This document shows positions 55,201 to 62,983 of a stretch of 64,000 bases of DNA, piece after piece. The position numbers were made by a program, and so were the translations under genes. The DNA lies in assembly GCA_001660395.1 (NCBI GenBank), contig LXWE01000002.1, positions 124,001-188,000 of the forward strand, read 5' to 3'. The number at the start of each line of letters is the position of its first letter. The first letter of the stretch is position 1. Source of the stretch: Alteromonadaceae bacterium XY-R5. GTDB lineage: Bacteria; Pseudomonadota; Gammaproteobacteria; Enterobacterales; Alteromonadaceae. The notes beneath the pieces were generated by a model, which ran no database searches, was not told where the DNA came from, and saw nothing but the letters and a program-made list of their open reading frames with translations.

Positions 55201-56770
55201 TTTTATGGATATTATAGAGGTAAATGCCAATATTTGTCAGAATCCAAAGCTTTCCTTGGCTATCAAAAAGCGTGGGTCTAACAAGATGAATTGAGTCGGA
55301 AGGTAATGTAACAGAATGTCTCTTGAAGTTTTTAGCATCAACCCAGAATAATTGATTTGAATTTGATGATTTAAGCCACATCTTTTCATCACCATAGACA
55401 AGCAATTCTTCCCATTGGGAAGTTGTTATGTTTTTGACTAATAAAAGCTTCTTATTGTTCTTATCTACGGAATAAACTTTCATCCCTTCGCTTGTGGCTA
55501 GCCAAAGTCTGTTCTCACTGTCAAAAGTCATATCCCAAATATTTTGGCTTGTGTCTTTTAAAAAATGGGTGAATTCTCCAGATATAGGGTCGTAAAGGTT
55601 AACCCCGCCTGATTGAGTGGCGATCCAAATTTTTCCATCAAGTGACTCATGGATAGCCCAAATCATGTCATCTGATAAGGAAATGTCACTATGAGGAATA
55701 CTTTTGAAATGTTTTACATTTTCATTTTCAGGATTGTATTTATGAATACCACCTGTGTATGTTCCTAACCAGATAGTATCGTTTCTATCTTTCAAAACAC
55801 TAAGGACAAATGAATCGTTTAGAGAGTAGAAGATATCATTATCTTTGGTGATGTTTTCTACGCTATTTTTTTTAAGATCTAGGATACTAATTCCATCAAT
55901 AGTGCCTATCCATACATGGTTAGTATCTACTTGAGTAATACTCCTGATTACATTGTTAGCTAGTTTTGGTGGTGTGGAGGATGAATAAACCTTTACCTTT
56001 TTTAGGTCTTTGCTTACAACAACTACACCGTTTTCAGTTGCAAGCCAGTACTCATTGTTTATGATTTTAATATCGCTCATTTTTTTAGAGCTAAGGTTTA
56101 AATTCCATGGGTTGGAATCACCTGTATCATAAAGCGTGTTTGAATTGTTATCGGCAATAAATATTCCACTTGAGTAACTTCCTATCCATGTGATGTTGCC
56201 GTCTTTTAATATTGTTGTTGTTTCAGGTGGGGGAAGGTGTCCTTTAAATTTTACAGCTTGGAATTCTTCATTTTTTTTATTAAAAACGTAGATTCTTGAT
56301 TCATCTGTAACAAATAGTTCGTTTTCTTTCGCTGTCGCAATAGTTCTGATTTGGTTGCCTGTTAAGCCACTGTTACGATTGTTGTAATTAACGAAATTGT
56401 CTTTATTTTCATTGTATCTGGAAAGCCCGCTTTCTGTAGCAACCCATAATTCTCCATCATCATCGACAAACAGATCTCTGATAAATGAATCAGCAATCGA
56501 GTCCGGGCGGCTATCATCATGTTGATAGTATTTAAATTCATAGCCGTCAAACCGATTTAAGCCATCTAGTGTAGCAAACCAGATAAAACCGTGTTTGTCT
56601 TCAACGATATCTGTAACAGTATTTTGGCTCAGACCATCGGCAACAGTGTAGTGACTGAATTGTACGTCGGAGATGGTTGCAAAGGCGCGAATCGAGACCA
56701 GAAGAAAGATAAGTGGTGCTAAAAAAGTCGCCAGCAATGTAGTGTTGTTAGGTGTATAAAATTTTCTCAC
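52277..56770 (-). CDS. Propeller-sensor, PAS, GGDEF-EAL c-di-GMP protein
   Basis: This inner-membrane signalling protein of 1497 aa starts at GTG 56770. A signal/anchor helix (about 10-32) precedes a periplasmic double beta-propeller of Reg_prop repeats (about 35-700; repeats such as GLSQNTVTDIVEDKHGFIW and MIWAIHESLDGKIWIAT). A Y_Y_Y domain (about 715-785, GVQYRYRLNGLSDEWLEG) and a membrane helix (about 787-805) follow. Then come two PAS domains (about 830-945 and 955-1075), GGDEF with an intact GGDEF motif (about 1141-1145) and EAL with SMEALVRYEHP (about 1269) and DDFGTGYSSL. Both output motifs look intact, so it could make and degrade c-di-GMP. Propeller sensors of this type often respond to glycans in hybrid two-component systems. 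The ligand here is unknown. Confidence 0.93.
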   Translation of the reverse strand: MRKFYTPNNTTLLATFLAPLIFLLVSIRAFATISDVQFSHYTVADGLSQNTVTDIVEDKHGFIWFATLDGLNRFDGYEFKYYQHDDSRPDSIADSFIRDLFVDDDGELWVATESGLSRYNENKDNFVNYNNRNSGLTGNQIRTIATAKENELFVTDESRIYVFNKKNEEFQAVKFKGHLPPPETTTILKDGNITWIGSYSSGIFIADNNSNTLYDTGDSNPWNLNLSSKKMSDIKIINNEYWLATENGVVVVSKDLKKVKVYSSSTPPKLANNVIRSITQVDTNHVWIGTIDGISILDLKKNSVENITKDNDIFYSLNDSFVLSVLKDRNDTIWLGTYTGGIHKYNPENENVKHFKSIPHSDISLSDDMIWAIHESLDGKIWIATQSGGVNLYDPISGEFTHFLKDTSQNIWDMTFDSENRLWLATSEGMKVYSVDKNNKKLLLVKNITTSQWEELLVYGDEKMWLKSSNSNQLFWVDAKNFKRHSVTLPSDSIHLVRPTLFDSQGKLWILTNIGIYLYNIHKKTFSQLTFETGSKSLNFNFVIETETGFWVSATDSTLLKVDKETHKTIAKFDFKDNQINNAIINLMYKDGIIWVATFDGLTSISERTGDVIREINTSMLNYDELNEKSGIITSNNKLIVGGSQGIHIIDSIKSPSKKLGIQHPPSITKIEVKNKSLNSINSPDLISGPIFNVKKITLPYDATPIGLTFASINPATPKGVQYRYRLNGLSDEWLEGDIRTRQAVFNNLMFGDYSFEVQSKNPLEDWSKSQILDITIAPPIWLHRNALILYSALALLLMLVWLKQTKNKLAVQQAIKESEERLKLTLWSSGDELWDWDIYQGQVFRANTWGVLDFPQDNIRANSSYQANIHPNDVERLQASLREHLQDKIDYFEITYRVRTYKGEWIWVLDRGKVVLRDANQQPVRMTGTLKNISHLKKAEEQLKLFKRSIETISDGVFITNTDFRFISVNNAYCKYTGETREQALASYLHFHQYPSAFTEEVKKALRQRGNWIGEVESRRTNGDKYEIELNIDAIHDEDGKTSHYVGVFSDITTRKSTEKELLKLANTDPLTELPNRSFFQASHSNMVRKNVSHALLCLDMDNFKKINDSLGHQTGDVLIKQIAKRLQRLIGRQATSYRLGGDEFSILIDNDNDVHRITHLAQSILDDMNRPFLINKQEFVLSASIGISCFPEDGSNSQELLKNADTAMYFAKNAGGNKYQFFSGDMNQNAVRQLQIENLIRHGLKEDLFTVYYQPKVDIASGKLVSMEALVRYEHPEKGLVSPAQFIPLAEQTGQIIEIGEIVLRKACEDTKRWVQEGLFSGRVAINFSAKQFELPDLDQRIDTILNRSGLSPLHLECEITEGTLMENPEHSLRMMERLRERGIHLALDDFGTGYSSLAYLKRFPLNTLKIDKAFIKDIATSSVDKHMTAAIINIAHNLGLKVVAEGVEEEKQLSILRQYQCEMLQGYLYSKPISASRFERLLRENHQLHTLIQP

Positions 56771-56782
56771 ATCGCACCCGTT

Positions 56783-56798
56783 GGCAGGTTTGCCTGCC
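56783..56798 (-). promoter_or_regulatory. Hairpin just before the GTG start of the c-di-GMP protein
   Basis: On the minus strand GGCAGG and CCTGCC (6 bp) enclose a CAAA loop, ending 12 nt before the GTG. No good ribosome site is free outside it, so the structure may limit translation of this large protein. It does not have the full fold of a c-di-GMP riboswitch. Confidence 0.5.
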
Positions 56799-56974
56799 TT
56801 ATCGTTTTTCTATTGCCAGCTAAATAAAAAAGAGCCTTGCTGGCATGATGCAGTTAAGACACCAATATGCCCAATTTGATATCTGTTAACAAGTGTAATG
56901 ATTGGATTTTATTGAGGGATTATTGCGATTTTATGAGCTTCGGCTAAAAAGTGAACGGAAGCCTTTTTTGTTGG

Positions 56975-59737
56975 CTACTTAATGTAGCCAACCTGGGCCT
57001 TAAATGCTGTGATATCTTCTATTTGTGTCGCGTTACCTAAGTTAAAAGGTGCGAATTTGCCATTGGCGAACAGCGCAAGTTTACCGATGTTAGGTGAGCG
57101 TAGTAACGATGCGGAAAAGCGGCAAATTTGCTCAAAGGAAATTGCGTTGAGTGCGGCAATCAAACGTTTTTCTCTTTGGAAGTCCGCGCCCTCTGAGGTG
57201 CCTAACGCGACCCACAATCGCTGGCTCTTCATTGACAGATTAGTGTCTTTTTCACGTAATTGCTTGATGACGCCTTGTTTTACCTGTTCAAAGTAGTTTT
57301 GCGCATTCAGCAATGATTTACTGTGGGATTCAATAAAGCCCGTAATTTCTTTAAATAGAGTTTCTATTGGAGCGGTGGGAGATTGAATATACAGCACCAT
57401 ACCTGGATGCTGGTTAAAGGGGACATAACCTGTACCTACTAGGTAGCCCAACTGTCTATTAGTGCGCAATTCGTTAAAAAACGGTCCAGAAAGTAGTTGC
57501 TCCATCAATATCATTAATGCCGTATCTTTGTCTGATGCTGTTGCGCCTTGCAGATAGATAGCAATAGCTGAGTCTGAATGATGACTGGATACCTGATGAA
57601 GATGGAAATGACCCGAACGGATATCTGCGACATCTCTGCTTAATTTACCCGCAGCTGGGAAACCCTGCATGTGTGAGTGTAACTGGTGACCAAACGCAGT
57701 TGCCGACTCAGGACTCCAGTCTCCGTGGACTAACACTTCGAGATGGTATTTGTTGAGCAGGCGTTCTTTGACAGAGGAAACATGATCAAGTGTGGCATGG
57801 TCAAGCAAACCCACCATATCTGAATGGGCATGGGCATGACGCTGCATTAATACTGACAGGCGCGTGAATAAGCGGTTAATCGGTTTATTCAGCAGACTAT
57901 TTTGGAGGGCTTGCCACTGTTTGTGTCTGACCTGCTCGAAATATTCACTGAAATTATCCAATGTATGAATTTGCTCGAACAACTCAGAACAGAAGGCGAG
58001 TTGTTGTTGGCTGAAACCATTGGTATGGAGTGAAAATCCACCCTGATGAGGATAGATATGGTAGTTAAGGCCTGCAATGCCGGCTCGATAATAGGTTTTA
58101 ACCAGCGATTCCTGAATTAATGCCACCCAAAGTCGCTTATAAGTAACCGCCTCTATACCTGATGTGACAGCATCACAGTCGAATGATATGAAACAGTCGC
58201 CTTTGGGTTGATTAAATTTATGATCCTGTCCAAACCAGAACCCCATATTTGGTTCTTCAATCAATTTTACCGGGTGGGCATATTGATTGTTTTTTGGCTG
58301 CAACCTGGTTTCCTGCGTGATATATGGGTTGCGTTTGGGCAGGGTGATTTGCTCGATCACTGCCGGTTTTTTATAACCTTGTAACTGCGATTCGCTAATT
58401 TCAGACACTTTGTATGGTGTATGGTAAAACTGTGCCTGAGTTGTGGTTTCAACCGCCTGATTTATATATTTAATCCGCATGTTTTGCGGTGAAAAATGAT
58501 CGAGTACCGCTTTTATAAGTTCGATATCGGGTTGGTCGAGCATAAAATCCGCGACACAGACATGTTCAATGGGATAGCTGAACATGTTGCCACTTAGATG
58601 ATTGGCTTCGTCGAGAAGCTTTCCTTGATCACTGAAGTCACGTGCCAGGTTAAGAAGGGCTTGTTTTTCTTCTAATCGCCACAGTTCAAGGCCTTCTGTT
58701 TTGATCAGTTTAAGGTTATAAAAAACCGCTTCAATAATGTCATCAACATGCTCAGTGCCCAATTCAGTGAGCTGCATATTAACGTTGAAATCTTTAAAGT
58801 TGGTGCCCGAAATACCGCCGCCAGCACTTAAATTGGTTACCCAGTTTTGTCCTTTAAGATATTGCAATAAACTGCCTTCGCCTTCATCTCCCAAAATATG
58901 GCTGATTAAATGCGTAGGTTTTGCCCGGTAATATTGATCCATGCCGGGTAGAGCAAATGTCAGAATTAAACGACGCGCAGCCATAATGGGCTGAATGTCG
59001 ATTCGGACTCCCAATTGAGAGGTCAGATATAAAGGTGGGAATGACAAACTATTGGTCGGTTCCAAACTACTGAAACGGCTGAGCAATGGCAATAACCACT
59101 GACTGATTTCTTCTTCGCTAAACGGAGAAATGACACACAGACACAGGTTATGTGCCACATAGCGCTGGTGATGAAATTCTCTTAGTTTATCTGCGAGTTG
59201 CCCTGCTGAAAAAGGCGAAAAGGTTTGCTTGTTACCAACCGAAAACTGGCTAAAAGGATGCGCTGGGTTACAGGTTTCTTTATGCACCTGGTAAAGGCAG
59301 CGTAGGTCATCCTTCTGTTTTAACAGGAACTCGGCATCGATGGCTTCAATTTCTTTTTCAACCATCGTCGGCAGAAGTAGTGGAGAGATAAACATATCAA
59401 TGAATCTTTCCAGGGCTTCCTGTAATCCGCTCTGATGTATGTCGAAATGAAAACTGGTAAATTCAGTACCTGTCCACGCATTGATGTTGCCACCCTGTTG
59501 AGAGATAAACTGATTAATGCCATTTGGTTCAGGAAATTGTTCAGAACCCAAAAACAGCATATGCTCAAGTAAGTGCGCAAGGCCCATACAATCTCTGGGG
59601 TCGTAAAAGTGGCCAGCTCCAATGGTGGCGGATACAGCGCATTTTTCTGTGTCAGTGTCCTGAACAAGAAGAAGTCGCAGGCCATTGGGAAGAGAAACTG
59701 GCCGATATTGTCTTTTGTCCTGTAGACTGGTTAGCAA
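56975..59737 (-). CDS. M16 (insulinase/pitrilysin-type) zinc peptidase
   Basis: This large metallopeptidase is about 920 aa with four M16 half-domains. The inverted zinc motif HLLEH (GLAHLLEHMLFLGSEQFPEPN) lies near residue 67, and a downstream Glu is supplied by the helix with EKEIEAIDAEF. The later FNELRTNRQLGYLVGTGY stretch is the conserved substrate-binding R/Y region of insulysin-like enzymes. There is no clear signal peptide, so a cytoplasmic or unusual location is likely. Start: AGGA lies 8 nt before TTG 59737, giving MLTSLQDKRQYRPVSL. An in-frame ATG at 59776 lacks a ribosome site. Either is possible, and the function is unaffected. The gene is divergent from sixA. Confidence 0.9.
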   Translation of the reverse strand: MLTSLQDKRQYRPVSLPNGLRLLLVQDTDTEKCAVSATIGAGHFYDPRDCMGLAHLLEHMLFLGSEQFPEPNGINQFISQQGGNINAWTGTEFTSFHFDIHQSGLQEALERFIDMFISPLLLPTMVEKEIEAIDAEFLLKQKDDLRCLYQVHKETCNPAHPFSQFSVGNKQTFSPFSAGQLADKLREFHHQRYVAHNLCLCVISPFSEEEISQWLLPLLSRFSSLEPTNSLSFPPLYLTSQLGVRIDIQPIMAARRLILTFALPGMDQYYRAKPTHLISHILGDEGEGSLLQYLKGQNWVTNLSAGGGISGTNFKDFNVNMQLTELGTEHVDDIIEAVFYNLKLIKTEGLELWRLEEKQALLNLARDFSDQGKLLDEANHLSGNMFSYPIEHVCVADFMLDQPDIELIKAVLDHFSPQNMRIKYINQAVETTTQAQFYHTPYKVSEISESQLQGYKKPAVIEQITLPKRNPYITQETRLQPKNNQYAHPVKLIEEPNMGFWFGQDHKFNQPKGDCFISFDCDAVTSGIEAVTYKRLWVALIQESLVKTYYRAGIAGLNYHIYPHQGGFSLHTNGFSQQQLAFCSELFEQIHTLDNFSEYFEQVRHKQWQALQNSLLNKPINRLFTRLSVLMQRHAHAHSDMVGLLDHATLDHVSSVKERLLNKYHLEVLVHGDWSPESATAFGHQLHSHMQGFPAAGKLSRDVADIRSGHFHLHQVSSHHSDSAIAIYLQGATASDKDTALMILMEQLLSGPFFNELRTNRQLGYLVGTGYVPFNQHPGMVLYIQSPTAPIETLFKEITGFIESHSKSLLNAQNYFEQVKQGVIKQLREKDTNLSMKSQRLWVALGTSEGADFQREKRLIAALNAISFEQICRFSASLLRSPNIGKLALFANGKFAPFNLGNATQIEDITAFKAQVGYIK

Positions 59738-59858
59738 TGTAAAATTCCTGATTTTATTAATGCCATCAAATAGCATAATCTATAAAATGCCAACTTACGG
59801 ATTTTTCAGTTGATTTTTAGTCATCGGTGTAAGTTACCGCCTTTACAAGGTTTTATAC

Positions 59859-60350
59859 ATGTACATTTTTATCATGCGGCATGGCGAAGCAGAGCCATTG
59901 TCAGATAAAGACGAAAAACGCTTACTGACGTCTATTGGGCAACGGCAAGCCAGGGAAGCTGGTAAATGGATCCAGCAATTTCTTGAACAACACGCGAGTG
60001 GGGAAGTACAAATCGACCTTGCCCTGGTAAGTCCCTACAAGCGAACAAGACAAACATTTGAAGGCGTGAGAAAAAGTCTAAAAGTAGAGAATATTCAATA
60101 CTCTGAAGACGTTGTGCCCCTGGGTAACCCTCAGCTTGTACAAGATTACCTTGAAGCGGTGATCGCGAGCAAGCCCGATTATCAGGCTTTATTAATTGTC
60201 AGTCATATGCCGTTGGTGAGCTATTTGCCGGATGTGCTGTGCAGACAGTTGTATTCGATGTTATTTGCCACGGGAAGTGTGTGTGCATTGCATTGGGATC
60301 CGCAACTGAATCTGGCCAAACTTGTGGAAATGTGGCACCCACAAAATTAA
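59859..60350 (+). CDS. sixA: Phosphohistidine phosphatase SixA
   Basis: SixA removes phosphate from histidine on phosphotransfer proteins (ArcB HPt and NPr in E. coli). The product is 163 aa, normal for the family. The histidine-phosphatase RHG motif is at residues 7-9 (FIMRHGEAEPLSDKDEKR), with a second catalytic His in VSHMPLV. The arginine of the SPYKRTRQT stretch fits the phosphate pocket. It is upstream of a 60-residue protein gene and is probably co-transcribed with it. Confidence 0.94.
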   Translation: MYIFIMRHGEAEPLSDKDEKRLLTSIGQRQAREAGKWIQQFLEQHASGEVQIDLALVSPYKRTRQTFEGVRKSLKVENIQYSEDVVPLGNPQLVQDYLEAVIASKPDYQALLIVSHMPLVSYLPDVLCRQLYSMLFATGSVCALHWDPQLNLAKLVEMWHPQN

Positions 60351-60405
60351 TCCTTTAGCTTTGCTAAACGTTGACCGATATAAAGACCTCGAAGGAGAGG
60401 AATTT

Positions 60406-60588
60406 ATGTCGAGTAAGAGTTTACCTGAGTACTTACGTTTTGTGCTGGAGAGCCACGTTCAGCAATCCCAGCTGACCCATGACAAGGAATTGGAAGATAT
60501 ATATCAGCGATTGACTCGTCTGAATGACACGGTCGACCAAATGAAACAGCGTATATTGCGTAATCGTCAGGAGTCACAAACCAAATAA
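60406..60588 (+). CDS. Small coiled-coil protein downstream of sixA
   Basis: The product is 60 aa from ATG 60406, with a very strong GGAGAGGA 5 nt upstream. A longer in-frame start at 60322 lies inside sixA and is not needed. It is predominantly helical with heptads (LTHDKELEDIYQRLTRL, NDTVDQMKQRILRN), highly charged and without Cys or a signal peptide. It is probably a cytoplasmic coiled-coil adaptor. I recognise no named family. It lies 56 bp after sixA, and a hairpin (60591-60610) follows directly. Confidence 0.75.
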   Translation: MSSKSLPEYLRFVLESHVQQSQLTHDKELEDIYQRLTRLNDTVDQMKQRILRNRQESQTK

Positions 60589-60590
60589 AA

Positions 60591-60610
60591 AAGCCTCAGT
60601 TACGAGGCTT
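60591..60610 (-). terminator. Terminator overlapping the corB stop codon
   Basis: AAGCCTC (60591-60597) pairs with GAGGCTT (60604-60610). On the minus strand a T6 run follows. The stem includes bases of the corB stop codon (60609-60611), an unusually tight arrangement. Confidence 0.8.
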
Positions 60611-61898
60611 AGTCACCATTTATCGTGTCCTGCCCGTTATACAACTCAGGCATGACTCGTACTGTCTTGACCATATTGTCTTTCATTTCAATGATTTCTA
60701 ATGGATAACCGGCAATGCGCAAACTCATGTTAGCTTGCGGAATTTCCTCTAAGTATTCCAGTATTAGACCATTGAGAGTTTTTGGACCTTCCATTGGGAA
60801 ATTCCAGTTCATTTCTTTATTTAACTCGCGAATATTGGCACCGCCGTCAACCAGTACACTGCCGTCCTGCTGCACATTGGCTTCTTTGCTATGATCAGGT
60901 AAGAAGTTTGTGGTGAAGTCACCAATGATTTCTTCCAGAATATCTTCTAATGTGACCAGACCCTGGATGTCACCGTATTCGTCAACTACCAGGCCAATAC
61001 GTTCTTTAGCAGCCTGAAACTTGTACATTAAGGTGTGTAATGGAGTACTTTCAGGGGTGAAATAAATTTCACGTACAGCGCGCAGCAGACTCGCTTTGGT
61101 AAACTGATCTTTGGATAATAAGCGTAATGCATCGCGGACATGCACAAAACCCACAGCATCGTCGATGCTGTCACGGTACAGCAGTACGCGGGTATGTTGA
61201 GCATTCACTAACTGCTTCTGAATATCTTTCCAGTCATCGTTGATGTCGATGGCGACTATATCGCTGCGCGGCACCATAATGTCTTCAGCGGTGACCTTTT
61301 CTAAATCCAGAATTCCTACCAGCATGTCCTGGTGTTTCTTTGGAATCATGGCGCCAGCTTCGTGTACCACGGTACGTAATTCTTCCCGACTCAGAGAATT
61401 AGATTCATTGTCGTTAGGGCGAATTCGCAAAATGGCCAGAATACAGTTTGTGATTCCGTTCACGATAAACACCACTGGATACAGCAACTTTAGCAGTGGC
61501 AGCAATATGAATGAGGTGGGAAAGGATATTTTTTCCGGATACAGGGCTGCGATGGTTTTTGGAGTAACTTCGGCAAAGATCAGCACAATTAATGTTAGCA
61601 CAAAGGTCGCAATGGCAATACCTACATCGCCGTACAAACGCAAACCTATGACGGTAGCCACAGCCGAGGCGGCGATATTTACCAAATTATTGCCAATTAG
61701 TATCAAACCTATGAGGCGGTCCGGGCGGGAAAGCAATTCCTGAACGCGTTTAGCACCGCGATGGCCCTCATTTTCGAGGTGCTTCAATCGGTAGCGGTTA
61801 ATTGACATCATTCCGGTTTCGGAACTTGAGAAAAAGGCGGAGAGTAACACTAGCAATCCTAGCAAAATAAATAGTGTACTCGTCGAAATAGTGTCCAA
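60609..61898 (-). CDS. corB: CNNM/CorC-family membrane protein (CorB/YfjD-like)
   Basis: This inner-membrane protein of the DUF21-CBS-CorC_HlyC family is linked to magnesium/cobalt efflux and resistance in Salmonella. The product is 429 aa from TTG 61898, with AAGGAT 7 nt upstream. The DUF21 membrane domain (1-190, LLSAFFSSSETGMMSINRYR, EVTPKTIAALYPEK) has four helices. A CBS pair follows (about 205-325, VPRSDIVAIDIND, LVVDEYGDIQGLVTLEDILEEI). The C-terminal transporter-associated domain (about 340-420, DGGANIREL) ends the protein. It is convergent with the sixA unit and followed upstream by ypjD, as in E. coli near ffh. Confidence 0.93.
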   Translation of the reverse strand: MDTISTSTLFILLGLLVLLSAFFSSSETGMMSINRYRLKHLENEGHRGAKRVQELLSRPDRLIGLILIGNNLVNIAASAVATVIGLRLYGDVGIAIATFVLTLIVLIFAEVTPKTIAALYPEKISFPTSFILLPLLKLLYPVVFIVNGITNCILAILRIRPNDNESNSLSREELRTVVHEAGAMIPKKHQDMLVGILDLEKVTAEDIMVPRSDIVAIDINDDWKDIQKQLVNAQHTRVLLYRDSIDDAVGFVHVRDALRLLSKDQFTKASLLRAVREIYFTPESTPLHTLMYKFQAAKERIGLVVDEYGDIQGLVTLEDILEEIIGDFTTNFLPDHSKEANVQQDGSVLVDGGANIRELNKEMNWNFPMEGPKTLNGLILEYLEEIPQANMSLRIAGYPLEIIEMKDNMVKTVRVMPELYNGQDTINGD

Positions 61899-61974
61899 CG
61901 TGGTTATCCTTCGAAAGTTATCAAAGCCAATGTAGGGAGAGGCTGTGGGTTTTTCAAGACTATTTGAGAATGAA

Positions 61975-62763
61975 TCAGCTTAAAATCACTTCTTTTACAA
62001 AGCGACTGCCAAAGTAGGCAAGGGTGAGAATCGCAGTCCCCGCGATGGTCATCGAGACGAGGGTTTTACGTCTCCAGCCGAGGCGATAATGGCCAAACAA
62101 GGTAAGGCAAAAGATCCCCCAGGCCACAATAGATAGCACGGTTTTGTGAGCCTGTTCTTTGTCGAACATGTTATCCAGAAAAACAAAACCACTGATTAAA
62201 GAAAGTGTAAGCAACAACGTGCCCGTCGCCAGCAATTTAAATAGAATGGTTTCAACCTGCATTAATGGGGGCAGCGATGAATGTAATAAAGACGCTTGCT
62301 TCTGTTTCAACCTGGCATTGATATATGAGGTTTGCAGTGCGTAAAGCAAAGCAATCACCAGACAGCCATAGGCCAGTAATGCCAGAGTAATATGGATAAT
62401 CAGATTGGGTCGCAATTCAAAGTGCACTATATGGGTTGTGGGGATAAGCAAACCCGCCAAAAGTGCAAGGGCTGCACTGCTATACACAACCGGCAACAAT
62501 ATTGCACTCGACATTGTATAAGATGCCAGGCTCATAGAAATTGCGATCACCCATGTCAGCAGGGATGCAACATTCAGCATGCTCATGTTCTGGCCCGGTG
62601 CGATGAAAATTTCGTTAGATAGCGTGGCCAGGTGAGTCAGCAGGGAAATCGCGGCCAGTACAGCAATGATTTTAATATTTGGCCCTTGTTGCTTATGCAG
62701 GCGAGAAGTTATGTAGCCTGCTGCGCCAAGGTAGAAAAAGATTGCTATGATTCCCGTCAACAT
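61975..62763 (-). CDS. ypjD: CcsA-like cytochrome c assembly membrane protein (YpjD)
   Basis: This inner-membrane protein is 262 aa with about eight hydrophobic helices. It resembles the HemX/CcsA heme-handling family: conserved His residues in helices or loops (LTHLATLSNEI, HIVHFELRPNLIIHITLA), and a WGIFCLTLFGHYRLGWRRKT segment near the end close to the WWD-type region. YpjD is found next to ffh and corB in many gammaproteobacteria, as here. Its precise role is not settled. It is unlikely to be the main cytochrome c ligase. Confidence 0.85.
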   Translation of the reverse strand: MLTGIIAIFFYLGAAGYITSRLHKQQGPNIKIIAVLAAISLLTHLATLSNEIFIAPGQNMSMLNVASLLTWVIAISMSLASYTMSSAILLPVVYSSAALALLAGLLIPTTHIVHFELRPNLIIHITLALLAYGCLVIALLYALQTSYINARLKQKQASLLHSSLPPLMQVETILFKLLATGTLLLTLSLISGFVFLDNMFDKEQAHKTVLSIVAWGIFCLTLFGHYRLGWRRKTLVSMTIAGTAILTLAYFGSRFVKEVILS

Positions 62764-62903
62764 TGAATTTAACCTGGATGCCTGTTGTTTTTATCAGAGT
62801 AATTGTCAGACCTTATTAATAAAAACAATAACAGTCTGAAATTTATCAAGTTAGTATATCCGCTTGTGGGGCGTATTGATATCATCTGATGCCCGCAAGT
62901 TGC

Positions 62904-62950
62904 AACAGTTCCCGACAACTGTTCTTATCTTACCCTGCTTTGGGTATAAT
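62904..62950 (+). promoter_or_regulatory. ffh promoter region with a 7-bp inverted repeat
   Basis: A perfect TATAAT lies at 62945-62950, 33 bp before the ffh start, with only a weak -35 (TTCTTA, 62922-62927). Directly upstream is the inverted repeat AACAGTT-CCCGAC-AACTGTT (62904-62923), which may be a regulator site touching the -35. Confidence 0.55.
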
Positions 62951-62983
62951 CCTCCCAGTTTTGAATCTGTATGTGTGATTTCT

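Noticed and set aside
56771-56820. GEMM (c-di-GMP) riboswitch ahead of the GGDEF-EAL gene, suggested by a GGCAAACC string in the hairpin
   Set aside because: Only one small hairpin is present. The second helix, the ACGCAAAG-type segment and the tetraloop receptor of GEMM are missing.
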